64,000 nucleotides of DNA, taken from contig CAVRFX010000017.1 of NCBI GenBank assembly GCA_963720645.1, forward strand, positions 1-64,000. Direction: 5' to 3'. Below, in pieces: positions 36,614 to 45,995 of the stretch. The translations under genes were made by a program, and so were the position numbers. The stretch is from RYN-230 sp963720645 (lineage in GTDB: Bacteria; Actinomycetota; Actinomycetes; Streptosporangiales; Streptosporangiaceae). A model generated the notes under the pieces. That model did no database searches. It was not told where the DNA came from and saw only the letters and a program-made list of their open reading frames with translations. Numbering within the stretch: position 1 is the stretch's first letter; every line of letters begins with the position of its first letter.

Positions 36614-37996
36614 ATGGTTTTCGACTTGTCGGAGCTTCTCGCTGCCCGCGCCGGCGAGGGTTACGCCCTCGCCAGCGAGCACCTGAACCCCCAGCTGCCC
36701 CGGATGCTGCACGCCATCGGCTTCGACCGCGTGTACGAGCGCGCGGAAGGTGCCTACCTCTACGACTCCGAGGGCACCGCCTACGCCGACTTCCTGGCCG
36801 GGTTCGGGGTCTTCGGTGTCGGGCGCAACCACCCGGTGGTCCGCCAGGCCCTGCACGACATGCTGGACGCCGGGCTCGCCGACATGGTCCAGTTCGACAC
36901 CCCGCTGCTGCCCGGCCTGCTCGGCGAGCGGCTGCTGGCCAAGGCTCCCGGCCTGGACCGGGTGTACTTCTGCAACAGCGGCACCGAGGCGGTGGAAGCG
37001 GCGCTGAAGTTCGCCCGCTACGCGACCGGGCGGCCGCGCATCATCTACTGCGACCACGCCTACCACGGGCTCACCGTCGGCTCGCTGTCCGCGAACGGGT
37101 CGGGGGAGTTCCGCAAGGGCTTCGGCCCGCTGCTGCCGGACACCATGATCCCGTTCGGCGACCTGGAGGCCCTCGAGGCCGAGCTGCGCCGGGGCGATGT
37201 GGCCGGGTTCCTCATCGAGCCGGTGCAGGGCAAGGGCGTCGCGGTGGTCCCGCCGGGCTTCCTGGCCGCGGCCCGGGACCTGCTGCACCAGCACGGCGCC
37301 CTGCTGATCTGTGACGAGGTGCAGTCCGGCATCGGGCGCACCGGGCGGTTCTTCGCCTATCAGCACGACGACGTCGAGCCGGACATCGTGACCGTGGCCA
37401 AGGCCCTGTCCGGGGGATTCGTCCCGGTCGGCGCCACGCTGGCCAAAGGCTGGATCTTCGACAAGGTCTACTCGTCGATCGACCGGGTTCTGGTGCATGA
37501 CTCCACGTTCGGCTCCAACGCGGCCGCGATGACGGCGGGCCTGGCCTCGCTGGCGGTCATCGACGACGAGAAGCTGGTGGAAAATGCGGAGCAGACCGGG
37601 AACCTGCTCCGGGAAGCCCTGCAGCTGCTGGTGGACAAGTACGAGCTGCTGGCCGAGGTGCGCGGCCGCGGGCTGATGATCGGCCTGGAGTTCGGCCGGC
37701 CGAAGGCCATCCGGTCGCGGGCGGCCTGGAACGTCCTCCAGGCGGCGCGGCATGGCCTGTTCGCGCAGACCGTGGTGGTCGCGCTGTTCCAGCGGCACCA
37801 CATCCTCACCCAGGTCGCGGCGGACAACGTGGAAGTGATCAAGCTGCTGCCGCCGCTGACCATCGGCGAGGCGGAGGTGGACCTGTTCCGTGACGCGTTC
37901 GTGGAGGTCATGGACGACGCCAGCCGGGGCAGCGGCCTGATCTGGGATTTCGGCCAGACTCTCGTGAAGCAGGCGGTCAGCGCCCGCCGTCAGTGA
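36614..37996 (+). CDS. Class III PLP-dependent aminotransferase
   Basis: This 460-residue fold-type I aminotransferase has the cofactor motifs YFCNSGTEAVEAALKFAR and IYCDHAYHGLTVGS. The PLP-binding Asp is in LLICDEVQSGIGRTG and the Schiff-base Lys in VTVAKALSGGFVPVGA. DSTFGSNAAAM completes the site. It resembles acetylornithine/ornithine-type enzymes. Related proteins occur in actinobacterial hopanoid clusters, but the other hopanoid genes are absent here. The stop overlaps the convergent cytidylyltransferase gene by 20 nt. The amino donor and acceptor are unknown. Confidence 0.88.
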   Translation: MVFDLSELLAARAGEGYALASEHLNPQLPRMLHAIGFDRVYERAEGAYLYDSEGTAYADFLAGFGVFGVGRNHPVVRQALHDMLDAGLADMVQFDTPLLPGLLGERLLAKAPGLDRVYFCNSGTEAVEAALKFARYATGRPRIIYCDHAYHGLTVGSLSANGSGEFRKGFGPLLPDTMIPFGDLEALEAELRRGDVAGFLIEPVQGKGVAVVPPGFLAAARDLLHQHGALLICDEVQSGIGRTGRFFAYQHDDVEPDIVTVAKALSGGFVPVGATLAKGWIFDKVYSSIDRVLVHDSTFGSNAAAMTAGLASLAVIDDEKLVENAEQTGNLLREALQLLVDKYELLAEVRGRGLMIGLEFGRPKAIRSRAAWNVLQAARHGLFAQTVVVALFQRHHILTQVAADNVEVIKLLPPLTIGEAEVDLFRDAFVEVMDDASRGSGLIWDFGQTLVKQAVSARRQ

Positions 37997-38714
37997 CGTC
38001 GGCGGCTTCCTCATCCGATCCGGCGCTCAGCAGGACCTCGGCGATGCTGAGATCCCCGGGATACGTGATCTTGATGTTGCGCTCACTGCCGCGCACCACC
38101 GCGACCGGCACGTCGGGCAGGTAACGCAGCACCACCCCGCAGTCGTCCGTCGCGGTCAGGTCCGCGAAACCGGGGTCGGCCCGGGCCAGCTCGTGCGCCT
38201 TGCGGATCACCGACAGCCGGAAGCCCTGCGGGGTCTGGCAGCGGCGCAGGGTGTCGCGGCGCGGCATCCCGGTCATCAGGCCGTCCTCGACGACCACGAT
38301 CGTGTCGGAGGCGGGCACCGCCACCCCGACGGCCTGGTAGGTGCCCAGCGCGGCCACGCAGCCGGCGATCGTGGCCTGGTCCAGCAGCGGGCGGGCGGCG
38401 TCGTGGAACAGGACGTTGCACTCGTCCGGGCCCAGCGCGCCGATGGCCCGCCGGGTCAACTCGGGCCTGGTCGTGCCGCCCTCGATGATCCCGGCCACCT
38501 TGCGGTACCCGCCCAGCGCCAGCAGCTCACGCACCTGGGCCGCGTGCCCGGGCGCCATCACCACCAGGGTGGCGTCCACGCCGGGTGCCTGGTCGAACGC
38601 GGCGACCGAGTGCTCCAGCAGGGCCCGGCCGGCCAGCGGAAGCAGCTGCTTGGGGAGCGCGGCGCCGAAGCGCACCCCCGAGCCGGCCGCCAGCACCACA
38701 GCCACCGTTCGCAT
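37977..38714 (-). CDS. IspD/TarI-family cytidylyltransferase
   Basis: This 245-residue nucleotidyltransferase couples CTP to a polyol phosphate. The CTP-binding loop is AVVLAAGSGVRFGAALPKQL near residue 6. Other family motifs are LFHDAARPLLD, RRCQTPQGFRLSVIRKA and ERNIKITYPGDLSIAE. IspD makes CDP-methylerythritol for isoprenoids; TarI makes CDP-ribitol for wall polymers. The phrase DTLRRCQTPQGF with TDDCGVVLRYLPD is, to my memory, closer to TarI-like actinobacterial enzymes. The neighbouring envelope genes also favour that. The frame is intact. Confidence 0.85.
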   Translation of the reverse strand: MRTVAVVLAAGSGVRFGAALPKQLLPLAGRALLEHSVAAFDQAPGVDATLVVMAPGHAAQVRELLALGGYRKVAGIIEGGTTRPELTRRAIGALGPDECNVLFHDAARPLLDQATIAGCVAALGTYQAVGVAVPASDTIVVVEDGLMTGMPRRDTLRRCQTPQGFRLSVIRKAHELARADPGFADLTATDDCGVVLRYLPDVPVAVVRGSERNIKITYPGDLSIAEVLLSAGSDEEAADVTDGGR

Positions 38715-38810
38715 GAGCGGACTCTACCCGGGTACGACAGGCAAGGGTTACCCGCAGAATCGCGGCCCTGGCTGAGGAGCCACTGACCATCCCGAGTACC
38801 GGAGAAGGAC

Positions 38811-40099
38811 ATGACGGTAGCCACGGCCGTGGTGGTGCTCCCCCGGCGCGTGGCCGTCTGGGCCAGCCGCCGGGCCGTGGCCCGCACCTCCGTGACCGGC
38901 ATCGAGCTGGCGTGCCTGCTGTGCGCCGCGGTGTGGTTCAGCGCCGGGACCCGGCTCACCGCGCTGGCCGGCGGAGTGGCGCTGGGCGGCGGCTACCTGG
39001 CCCACCGCGTTGGCCGGCAGCTCACCACGGGGGCGTTCGACGGCTGGCTGGCCGGGCTCTGCGCGCTGGCCGGCGAGATCGCGGTGTACGCGGGGCTGGC
39101 CGCGGCCGCGGCCCCGGGGCGGCCCCGGGTCTGGGCCCTGGCCACCGCCGCGGCGATCCTGCTCGGGATGCGCGAGGCCGCCCGGCTGTGCCGGCCCGGC
39201 CCCCGGCCCCGCGGGGCGAGTCCCCGCAGGGTGACGGGCGCCCCGGAGCCGGCCGGGCCCTCGCCGTGGCGGCCGTGCGCCTGCCCGGGCTCCCCGCGGG
39301 GGAGCGGGCCGTGGTGATCACGGTGACCGCGGCGCTGTACGGCACCCGGATGTCCCTGCTCGTCCTGACCTGGTGGGGGGCCCTGGCGCTGGCCTGGACG
39401 ATCGCCGGGCCCCGCCTGGGAGGCAGGCGGTCCCCCCCGGCGGACGCCCCGGACGCCCCGCCCCCCGTGCAGGCCGACATCGCGGCGGCCCGGGACGACG
39501 GCCCGCTGGCCCGCTTCGCCGGGGCGGTGGTGCGCGGCCAGCTGGTTCCGCTGCCCCCCGCCGTGGCGGGCCTGACCGCGACCGTCCTGCTCGCCACGCT
39601 GGGCTTGCGAGACCTCGCCGGCCTGGTCCTGCTCACCCCCGTCGCGGCCATGCTGCTGGCCGCGCCCGGGTCCGCGCATCCGCACGATGGCCCGCTGGAC
39701 TGGCTGACGCCGCTGGTGATCCAGGCCGGGGAGTATGTCTACCTGGCCGCGCTCGGCTTCGCCAAGGGCGTGCCCGGCCCGCTGGTGTTCGCGCTGACCG
39801 GGCTGGTGGCCCTGCGCCACCTGGACACCGCCTACCGGGCCCGGCGCCGGATGCCGGCCGCCGACCCGCACGGCGGGATCGGCTGGGAAGGCCGGATGCT
39901 GGTGGCCGGGGTGGGGGCCATGCTCAGCGTGGGCCCGTTCATTTACCTGGCCCTGACCGTGTACCTGATGTGGCTGCTGGGTACGGGCAGCCTGGCCAGC
40001 TGGCTGGCGGCCCGGACGTATTCGCGCGGTGTGTACCGGGCCAGCCTGGGCAGCTCTGCCCCGGGGTGCCTGCGCCGCGCCAAACGGGCCGGCGGCTAG
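38811..40099 (+). CDS. DUF5941-type membrane protein, frameshifted
   Basis: This polytopic membrane protein has at least eight hydrophobic segments. The first part (GIELACLLCAAVWFSAG to LATAAAILLGMREAARLCRP) and the second part (AVVITVTAALYGTRMSLLVL to the end) lie in different frames, switching in the GC-run region 39190-39300. The end contains ALRHLDTAYRARRRM and GIGWEGRMLVAGVGAML, marks of the DUF5941 family. That family is linked with CDP-alcohol phosphotransferases in actinobacteria. No D-x2-DG-x2-AR catalytic motif is visible, so it may be the membrane part only. The divergent cytidylyltransferase next to it fits a CDP-alcohol pathway. Confidence 0.7.
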
Positions 40100-40125
40100 G
40101 ATCCCCCGTGGAGGGTTGGATCTCT

Positions 40126-41418
40126 ATGCTCATGCTCAGACAAGCGTCGCTGGGCCGCGGTGGGCCGGGCGCGGGATGGCAGTCACCGGTAGCCCTTCCC
40201 CGCCTGTGGCTGTCCGCGACCTTCGCCGCCTGCGCGCTGTTCGCGGCGGGCATGGGCGTGTTCAGCTCGGACTCGCTGCACCGGCTGTGGGGCGTGTTCG
40301 CAGCCGTCGCTTACGTGCTGGCCGCGGGCGTCGTGCTGGCCTGGAGGTCGTCGCGGGCCGTGGACGTGGCCCTGCTCCTGGGGACTGGCGGGGCGCTGAT
40401 CGCGCCGCTGGCGGTGCTGGCCCGGCAGGGCCGGTGGCAGCCGGAAGTGGGCGTGATCGCGCGGGGCGCGCGGCTGCTGCTCCAGCACGGTTCCCCGTAC
40501 GAGAGCCAGGCCGTGGTCACCGCCTCGCACGACCCCAACATCTACAACCCGTATCTCCCGGTCATGGCCATCTTCGGGCTGCCGCGGGCGCTGCTGGGCC
40601 CCGGGCTCGTCACCGACCCGCGGGTCTGGTTCACGCTGGGCTTCGTGGGCGTGTTCGCGGCCGCGCTGGCGGTCGCCAGAGCGCGCGACGTGCTGCGCTG
40701 GACGCTCCTGGTCACGGCCACCCCGGTGATCGCCTTCTCGCTGACGGTGGGGGGAACCGACGTCCCGGTCCTGGCCCTGCTGTGCCTGGGCCTGGCGCTG
40801 CTCTGGCGCCGTCCGCAGCCGGTGCTGGCCGGGCTGGTCCTGGGCGTCGCCGCGGCCACCAAGGCGACCGCGTGGCCTGCCCTGATCGTGGCCGCGACCA
40901 TGCTGACCGTGCGGGACGGCAGGCGGGCGGCAACCCGGTTCGTGCTGGCCGCCCTCGCCGCCGCCGCCGTCGTCATCGGGCCGGTCGCGGCGGTCTGGCC
41001 GCACTCCCTGGTCGAGAACACCATCCTGTTCCCGCTCGGGCTGGCCAAGATCAAGTCTCGGGCGGTCAGCCCGCTTCCCGGGCACCTGCTCGCGGACACC
41101 GGGCCAGCCGGGCACACGATCGCCGTGGCGCTGCTCTGCCTGGCGGGCCTGGGGGTGCTGGTCTCCCTGGTCGTCCGCCCGCCCCGGAACGTGCCGTCCG
41201 CGACGTGGCGGCTCATCATCGGCCTGGTGCTCATGTTCGTGCTGGCCCCCGCGACCAGGTTCGGGTACTTCATGTATCCGGCGGGCCTGTGGGCCTGGCT
41301 GGTCGTCTCGCAGCTGGGCGCGCGCCGCCGGCGGCCCGCGGACCGCCCCGATGGGGATGTCCCGGGCCGGCCGCCCCCGCACGGTCACGGCGGCGTGACC
41401 CAGCCCAGCGCGGCGTAG
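40126..41418 (+). CDS. Multispanning glycosyltransferase-like protein (DUF2029/GT87 type)
   Basis: This membrane protein of about 430 residues has roughly eleven helices. Between helices 2 and 4 it has GARLLLQHGSPYESQ and HDPNIYNPYLPVMAIFGLP, the extracytoplasmic acidic loop pattern of polyprenol-phosphate-mannose-dependent transferases of GT87. GVAAATKATAWPALIVAA is another family segment. It would add sugar from a lipid carrier to an envelope glycan. The ATG at 40126 has GGAGGG about 9 nt upstream. The same frame is open far upstream but inside the preceding gene. Confidence 0.7.
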   Translation: MLMLRQASLGRGGPGAGWQSPVALPRLWLSATFAACALFAAGMGVFSSDSLHRLWGVFAAVAYVLAAGVVLAWRSSRAVDVALLLGTGGALIAPLAVLARQGRWQPEVGVIARGARLLLQHGSPYESQAVVTASHDPNIYNPYLPVMAIFGLPRALLGPGLVTDPRVWFTLGFVGVFAAALAVARARDVLRWTLLVTATPVIAFSLTVGGTDVPVLALLCLGLALLWRRPQPVLAGLVLGVAAATKATAWPALIVAATMLTVRDGRRAATRFVLAALAAAAVVIGPVAAVWPHSLVENTILFPLGLAKIKSRAVSPLPGHLLADTGPAGHTIAVALLCLAGLGVLVSLVVRPPRNVPSATWRLIIGLVLMFVLAPATRFGYFMYPAGLWAWLVVSQLGARRRRPADRPDGDVPGRPPPHGHGGVTQPSAA

Positions 41419-41479
41419 CCCCAGCTGCGCGGCGCAGGCCCGGCGGCCCTGCCCCGCCCGGCGCAGGCCCAGCGCGGCC

Positions 41480-43222
41480 TCAGCCTCCCGGCAGCGGGTT
41501 GTCCGGGCCGGCGAACGCCGCCGAGTCCCGGCAGATGTTCGTGCTCGCCGTGATGCCGCCGTAGCTCTTGGCCAGGTTGCCGAGCGTCTTGACGGACGAC
41601 TTGGCCGACGGCTTGCCGGACGTTCCCGTGCCCGGGCTCAGGCCGTTGAAGCTGGACCCGAGGATCAGGTTAACGGCGCCCGCGCCCACCGCCGTGTTCT
41701 GCTGCGCCATGACCGAGCCGCCGAGCACGGCCTTGAGCGTGTTGACCTCGGGGAGCTGGCTGGCCGAGGAGTACTGGATCACGCTGCTGGTGTAGCCGTA
41801 GTTCGCGGCGGGACCGGTCCCGGTGACCGTGAAGCCCTTGCCGGTCAGGGCGGTGGCGGTGGTGCCTGCGATGCCGGTGACGCCGGACCCGTTCAGCACC
41901 TGGACGTGCACCTTGGCCGGAGTGACCGTGGCCGCCGTGGCCTGGCCGCTGGTGCCGCCCTGGCCCGAGCCCTGGCCCGAGCCCTGGCCCGAGCCTGAGC
42001 CCTTGCCCTTGGTCGCGGCGGGCAGGTCCCGGTCGGCCTCGATGGCCCGGAACATCCGGGCCGCCTGCGGCTGCTCCCAGGCCAGCTCGGCGGCGGGATC
42101 TCCCGGGTACGGCACCACCGGGACCGTGACCAGCTGGACCGAACTGGAGCTCAGGCTCTTCATGCTGTTCGCGATGCGCAGCATCGTGGACAGGTCCAGT
42201 CCCTGATCGGTGGTCAGCGACTTGGCCACGTCACGGACGACGTTGAAGATCCGGCTCGGCTGGGTGAGCAGGTTCGTCAACTTCAGCTTCTGCATCACCG
42301 CGGCCAGGAAGTACTGCTGGCGCTGGATGCGCTGGGTGTCCGAACCCTCGCCGATGTTCTCCCGGAGCCGGACGAACGCGAGCGCCTGCGCGCCGTTGAC
42401 CACATGCTTGCCCGCGGCGAGCCGCAGCCGGGACTGGGGATTGTTGATCGCGAACGGCAGGCACACCGGGACGCCGTTCACGTCGTTGACGATGGACTCG
42501 AAGCCGGCGAAGTTCACTTCGACGAAGTGCTGGATGCGGATGCCGGTTTCCTGCTCCAGCGTTTTCCACAGGCACGGGGCGCCCCCTGCGGAGAAGGTGG
42601 CGTTCAGCCGCTCGAGCGTCCCCGGCTGCGCGCTCTGGCCCGGATGGCCCTGCTTGTCGTCGGCGCAGGCCAGGACCGGGACCATCGAGTCCCGGGGGAA
42701 GCTGATGATGTCCGCCCGGGTGTGCCCCGGGGCGATGTGCAGCAGCATCGAGGTGTCCGAGCGGGCTCCCAGGACGTCCGACCCGAACTTGCGGCCCAGG
42801 CCCTGGCGGGAGTCCGAGCCGATGACCAGGATGTTCAGGCCCGCGGTGTACGGCGGCCGCTTGCCCAGCATCGCCGCGGTGACGTTTTCCCGGTGGATGC
42901 TGCCCACCACGCCGCGGTACTTCGCGTAGGCCACCAGCGACGTGGCGACGACCGCGAACGTCGCGAGGATCGCCGCCCCGCCGAGCACCGAGCGCCAGCT
43001 GGGGCGCCCCCACCCCGCGCGTCCTGGAGTCTCCGGCGCGCCCCCAGAGCCGCCATAACGGTCTGCCCGTGGCGACGGGTCCCCGGGCTCCGGGCCGTAG
43101 AGTGCGAGCTGCCAGTCCGTGTCACCAGCCGAGTCCAGTTGTGCCGGCCGCGGCGGCCCGGGCGCATGACCGGACACTGAGATGCCGCCCCCGGACTCGT
43201 CCCTGTCGTCGTAGCGGGTCAT
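41480..43222 (-). CDS. LytR-CpsA-Psr (LCP) family protein with LytR_C domain
   Basis: This is a type II membrane protein of about 580 residues. A cytoplasmic proline-rich N-terminus is followed by one helix (GAAILATFAVVATSLVAYA) and the LCP domain: NILVIGSDSRQGLG, SDTSMLLHIAPGHTRADIIS, FPRDSMVPV and ALAFVRLRENIGEGSDTQRI. The Arg and Asp residues binding the polyprenyl pyrophosphate are present. A GSGQGSGQ linker leads to a LytR_C domain (VHVQVLNGSGVTGIAGTTAT). LCP enzymes attach wall polymers to peptidoglycan. The start at 43222 follows GAGGAG. It is divergent from the next membrane gene. Confidence 0.9.
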   Translation of the reverse strand: MTRYDDRDESGGGISVSGHAPGPPRPAQLDSAGDTDWQLALYGPEPGDPSPRADRYGGSGGAPETPGRAGWGRPSWRSVLGGAAILATFAVVATSLVAYAKYRGVVGSIHRENVTAAMLGKRPPYTAGLNILVIGSDSRQGLGRKFGSDVLGARSDTSMLLHIAPGHTRADIISFPRDSMVPVLACADDKQGHPGQSAQPGTLERLNATFSAGGAPCLWKTLEQETGIRIQHFVEVNFAGFESIVNDVNGVPVCLPFAINNPQSRLRLAAGKHVVNGAQALAFVRLRENIGEGSDTQRIQRQQYFLAAVMQKLKLTNLLTQPSRIFNVVRDVAKSLTTDQGLDLSTMLRIANSMKSLSSSSVQLVTVPVVPYPGDPAAELAWEQPQAARMFRAIEADRDLPAATKGKGSGSGQGSGQGSGQGGTSGQATAATVTPAKVHVQVLNGSGVTGIAGTTATALTGKGFTVTGTGPAANYGYTSSVIQYSSASQLPEVNTLKAVLGGSVMAQQNTAVGAGAVNLILGSSFNGLSPGTGTSGKPSAKSSVKTLGNLAKSYGGITASTNICRDSAAFAGPDNPLPGG

Positions 43223-43443
43223 CGCTCCTCGTGGCGTGGGCCGTAGCTTGCGCGGGTGTGCCGCGTGTGCGGGGGTGTGGCGCCCATTGTTCACCGAACA
43301 GCCATCCCATGGGGCGTCAATGGGATGAATCGGTCACCCTGGCCTCCGCGGGAATGTCGGCCCCCCGGCCTAGAGTGGAACCCGTGCGCCCGGGAGCCCG
43401 TCAGGCCGGCCCAGCAGCCGAGAGCCGAGAGCCTGCTACCACC

Positions 43444-45657
43444 ATGAGGCTTGGACGCCGGGTGCCCGCAGGCGGGTGGTGGTTCCGGCAGCTCACGCTG
43501 CTTCCGGTGCTGCTGGCGCTGGCGTGGCTCATTCCGGGGGCGGCGCTGCTGATGGCGGGCCGGCTGCGGCCCGCCCCGATGCTGCTGATCTCCGCTCCGC
43601 TGGCCGTCATCCTGATTGCCGCCGCGTTGCGGCGCGTTCCCGGCCAGCGGCTCGAGGTGCCCGGAACGGGCCCGCGGCGCAAGCCGGCCCGGGCCTGGGC
43701 CGCCTGGTGGGGCCTGGCCGGCACGGCCGTCGTGGCGGCCTGCTTCGGGGCCTGGCAGATCCGGCTCAACTCGCCGCAGATCCTCGTCATGCGCCAGCCT
43801 GGCGCCGTGTTCCAGGTCGGGTACTGGATCGCGGGTCACGGCTCGCTGCCCATCCCTGAGTCGCTGCGGGACTTCGGCGGCGCCCACCCCGGTCTCACCT
43901 TCGCCAGCACCGGGCTGGCGGTCACGCACGGCGGGCTGGCCCCGCAATTCGCACCGGGGCTGGCCATCGTGACGGCCGGCGGCTGGTGGATCCACGGCAT
44001 GACCACGGCCGTGCTGGCCAGCCCGGTGCTCGGCGCGCTCGCGGTGTTCACCTTCGGCGGGCTGGCCGGCCGGCTCGCGGGCCCGCTGTGGGCTCCGCCG
44101 GCCGCCCTGGTGCTGGCCGTCACCCTGCCCGAGCAGTACACCAGCCGGTCAGCGTTCACCGAGCCCCTGGTCCAGCTGCTGCTGCTGGGCGGGCTGTGCC
44201 TGGTGGCCGACTCGCTGATGGTGCGGCCCGGCCGCTGGTGGCCCGCCCGTTACCCGGGCAGGCTGCGCTGGCCCGGGTGGCTGTCGCCGAGCGTGGCCGC
44301 GGCCGGGCTCGGCGGGCTGGCCCTGGGGCTGGCCCCGCTGGCCTCGCTGACGGTGCTGCCCTACCTGATCCCCGTCATCCCCTTCACCGGCCTGCTCGTC
44401 GCGGCCCGGCGCCCGCAGGCGCTGCCGCTGGGTCTCGGCGTGCTGGCCGGGGCCGGGTACGCCGTGGCCACCAGCTGGGTGGTCGCGCCGGCCGCGCTCG
44501 ACGACCCCGGCTTCCCGGTCCGCCAGGCAAGCGTGATCGCGCTCGTCGTCACCGGCGCGACCGTGGCCGCGGTGGCGATCACCGCCTGGCCGCCGGCCAG
44601 GGCCTGGACCGGCCGGGCGGCCCGGGGCGCGCTGCGCTGGCGGGTGCCCGACGTGGCCGCCTGCCTCGTGGTGGCCGCGCTGATCGCCCTCCTGATCCGC
44701 CCCTCGGTGCAGACCGCGCACTGGACGCCGGGACCAGGCACCGCCGGATACGTGGCCGCCCTGCAGAAGCTGCTGGGCCTGCCCGTCCAGCCAACGCGCT
44801 CCTACGCCGAAGACACCCTGTACTGGGTCATCTGGTACATCGGGATCCCGGCCCTGCTGCTCGGCGGATTCGGCCTGGCCCTGCTGACCCGGCGGTGCGT
44901 GCGCGCGCTGCTCCGGTGGTCGGACGAAGACCGCGTGGCCCGCGCCTGGGGCCTGCCGCTGGCGGTCTTCACGTGGACCGCGGCGAGCGTGCTCTGGGAG
45001 CCGCGGACGGTCCCGGACCAGCCGTGGGCGAGCCGGACCCTGGTGCCGGTGGTGCTGCCCGGGTTCATCCTCTGCGCGGTCTGGGTCGCGGCCTGGCTGG
45101 ATGGCCGGGCCCGGGAACGTGGCGCCGGGCGGACCGCCGTGGCCCTCGCCGCGGCGTGCTTCGTCGTGGCCATGACCGTGCCGACGCTGGTGACCACCCT
45201 CGGGATCAGCCTCAGCCACCGCTCGGGCGGCCATACCGGCCCTGCGGCGACCGGCGTGGGCGTGAAGCGGACCGGCGCGGGCCAGACCGAGGCCGTCCAG
45301 GGGCTGTGCGGGACGATGAGCGCGCGCATGTCCGTGGTCATCCTGGACCGGCTGGCCGCGAGCGAGTTCGCCCCCGCGATCAGGGGCATGTGCGGCATGC
45401 CGGCCGGGATCATGGCCGGAGCCCCGGCGGCGCAGGTGCAGGCGGTGATCAGGGGCATCGCGGGCGCGGGCCGCGAGCCGGTTCTGCTGGCCACCCGGCC
45501 GGCCGAGCTCACCGCGTACGGGTCCACCCCGCGCCGGCTGGTCGGCCTGCTCACCACGCAGGACGCGCACGACCTCACCCAGCCTCCCTCGACCACCTGG
45601 CCGATCAGCTACCAGCTGTGGATGTCGGCCCAGAACACGTCCGTGCCTGGCGCGTAG
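43444..45657 (+). CDS. Large polytopic membrane protein, glycosyltransferase-C-like
   Basis: This 737-residue membrane protein has about 12-14 helices. The first outer loop contains ILVMRQPGAVFQVGYWIAGHGS then PESLRDFGG, resembling loops of lipid-linked-sugar transferases. The C-terminal soluble portion (CGTMSARMSVVILDRLAASE, REPVLLATRPAELTAYGSTP) would be extracytoplasmic. I infer a GT-C-type role from topology and from neighbours (LCP protein, DUF2029 protein); no catalytic motif is firmly seen. The start at 43444 matches the first hydrophobic region. The frame is intact throughout. Confidence 0.65.
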   Translation: MRLGRRVPAGGWWFRQLTLLPVLLALAWLIPGAALLMAGRLRPAPMLLISAPLAVILIAAALRRVPGQRLEVPGTGPRRKPARAWAAWWGLAGTAVVAACFGAWQIRLNSPQILVMRQPGAVFQVGYWIAGHGSLPIPESLRDFGGAHPGLTFASTGLAVTHGGLAPQFAPGLAIVTAGGWWIHGMTTAVLASPVLGALAVFTFGGLAGRLAGPLWAPPAALVLAVTLPEQYTSRSAFTEPLVQLLLLGGLCLVADSLMVRPGRWWPARYPGRLRWPGWLSPSVAAAGLGGLALGLAPLASLTVLPYLIPVIPFTGLLVAARRPQALPLGLGVLAGAGYAVATSWVVAPAALDDPGFPVRQASVIALVVTGATVAAVAITAWPPARAWTGRAARGALRWRVPDVAACLVVAALIALLIRPSVQTAHWTPGPGTAGYVAALQKLLGLPVQPTRSYAEDTLYWVIWYIGIPALLLGGFGLALLTRRCVRALLRWSDEDRVARAWGLPLAVFTWTAASVLWEPRTVPDQPWASRTLVPVVLPGFILCAVWVAAWLDGRARERGAGRTAVALAAACFVVAMTVPTLVTTLGISLSHRSGGHTGPAATGVGVKRTGAGQTEAVQGLCGTMSARMSVVILDRLAASEFAPAIRGMCGMPAGIMAGAPAAQVQAVIRGIAGAGREPVLLATRPAELTAYGSTPRRLVGLLTTQDAHDLTQPPSTTWPISYQLWMSAQNTSVPGA

Positions 45658-45737
45658 CCAGCCCGCCGCCGCCAGCCGGCTCAGCAACCCTGCGGGCATG
45701 CCAACCTCTCCTCCTCGCGGGCGCCCAGCCCACTCGA

Positions 45738-45753
45738 CCGAACATGCGTTCGA
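45738..45753. promoter_or_regulatory. LexA (SOS) box-like palindrome
   Basis: CCGAACATGCGTTCGA matches 11 of the 12 defined bases of the actinobacterial consensus TCGAAC-N4-GTTCGA. LexA would bind it and release it after DNA damage. Confidence 0.6.
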
Positions 45754-45765
45754 ATCACTTTCGAC

Positions 45766-45795
45766 TTCACACCAGCATCGCACATGTGTTCTAAT
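45766..45795 (+). promoter_or_regulatory. Promoter with second LexA-like half box
   Basis: TTCACA (45766-45771) and TCTAAT (45790-45795) are 18 nt apart. The spacer holds CGCACATGTGTTCT (45779-45792), a degenerate LexA-like box. Transcription would begin near 45802 and run into the hairpin. Confidence 0.45.
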
Positions 45796-45858
45796 AGCCG
45801 CCAGGCCTCCGCCTCACCGGGCAGGGGCTGTCACGGGGGCAGCTGAGGGTCCGCCGCC

Positions 45859-45887
45859 GTCCCCGGCCGCTGACAGCGGCCGGGGAC
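45859..45887. terminator. Perfect 13-bp hairpin
   Basis: GTCCCCGGCCGCT pairs exactly with 45875-45887 around a GAC loop. It is one of the strongest hairpins in the window. No U-run follows. It could terminate a transcript of about 85 nt started at the SOS-like promoter. Confidence 0.65.
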
Positions 45888-45995
45888 TCGTCGTCGCTCT
45901 CGGCTACCTCACGATCACTGACCTGATGGGCGATCCCGGGCAGGCCCACCCGCACCCGGGATGGCCCGGTACGGCCGCACGCTAGAGGTGAGACA

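Larger units (their letters stand above)
45658..45995. other. 338-nt intergenic region with SOS-box promoter and hairpin
   Basis: No convincing gene is present. The region has a LexA-like box, a second weaker box over a -10, and a strong hairpin about 65 nt further on. The start signal of the next gene follows at 45996. Confidence 0.6.

Noticed and set aside
45735..45800. tRNA gene suggested by GTTCGAATC
   Set aside because: There is no cloverleaf or acceptor stem; the motif belongs to the LexA-like palindrome.
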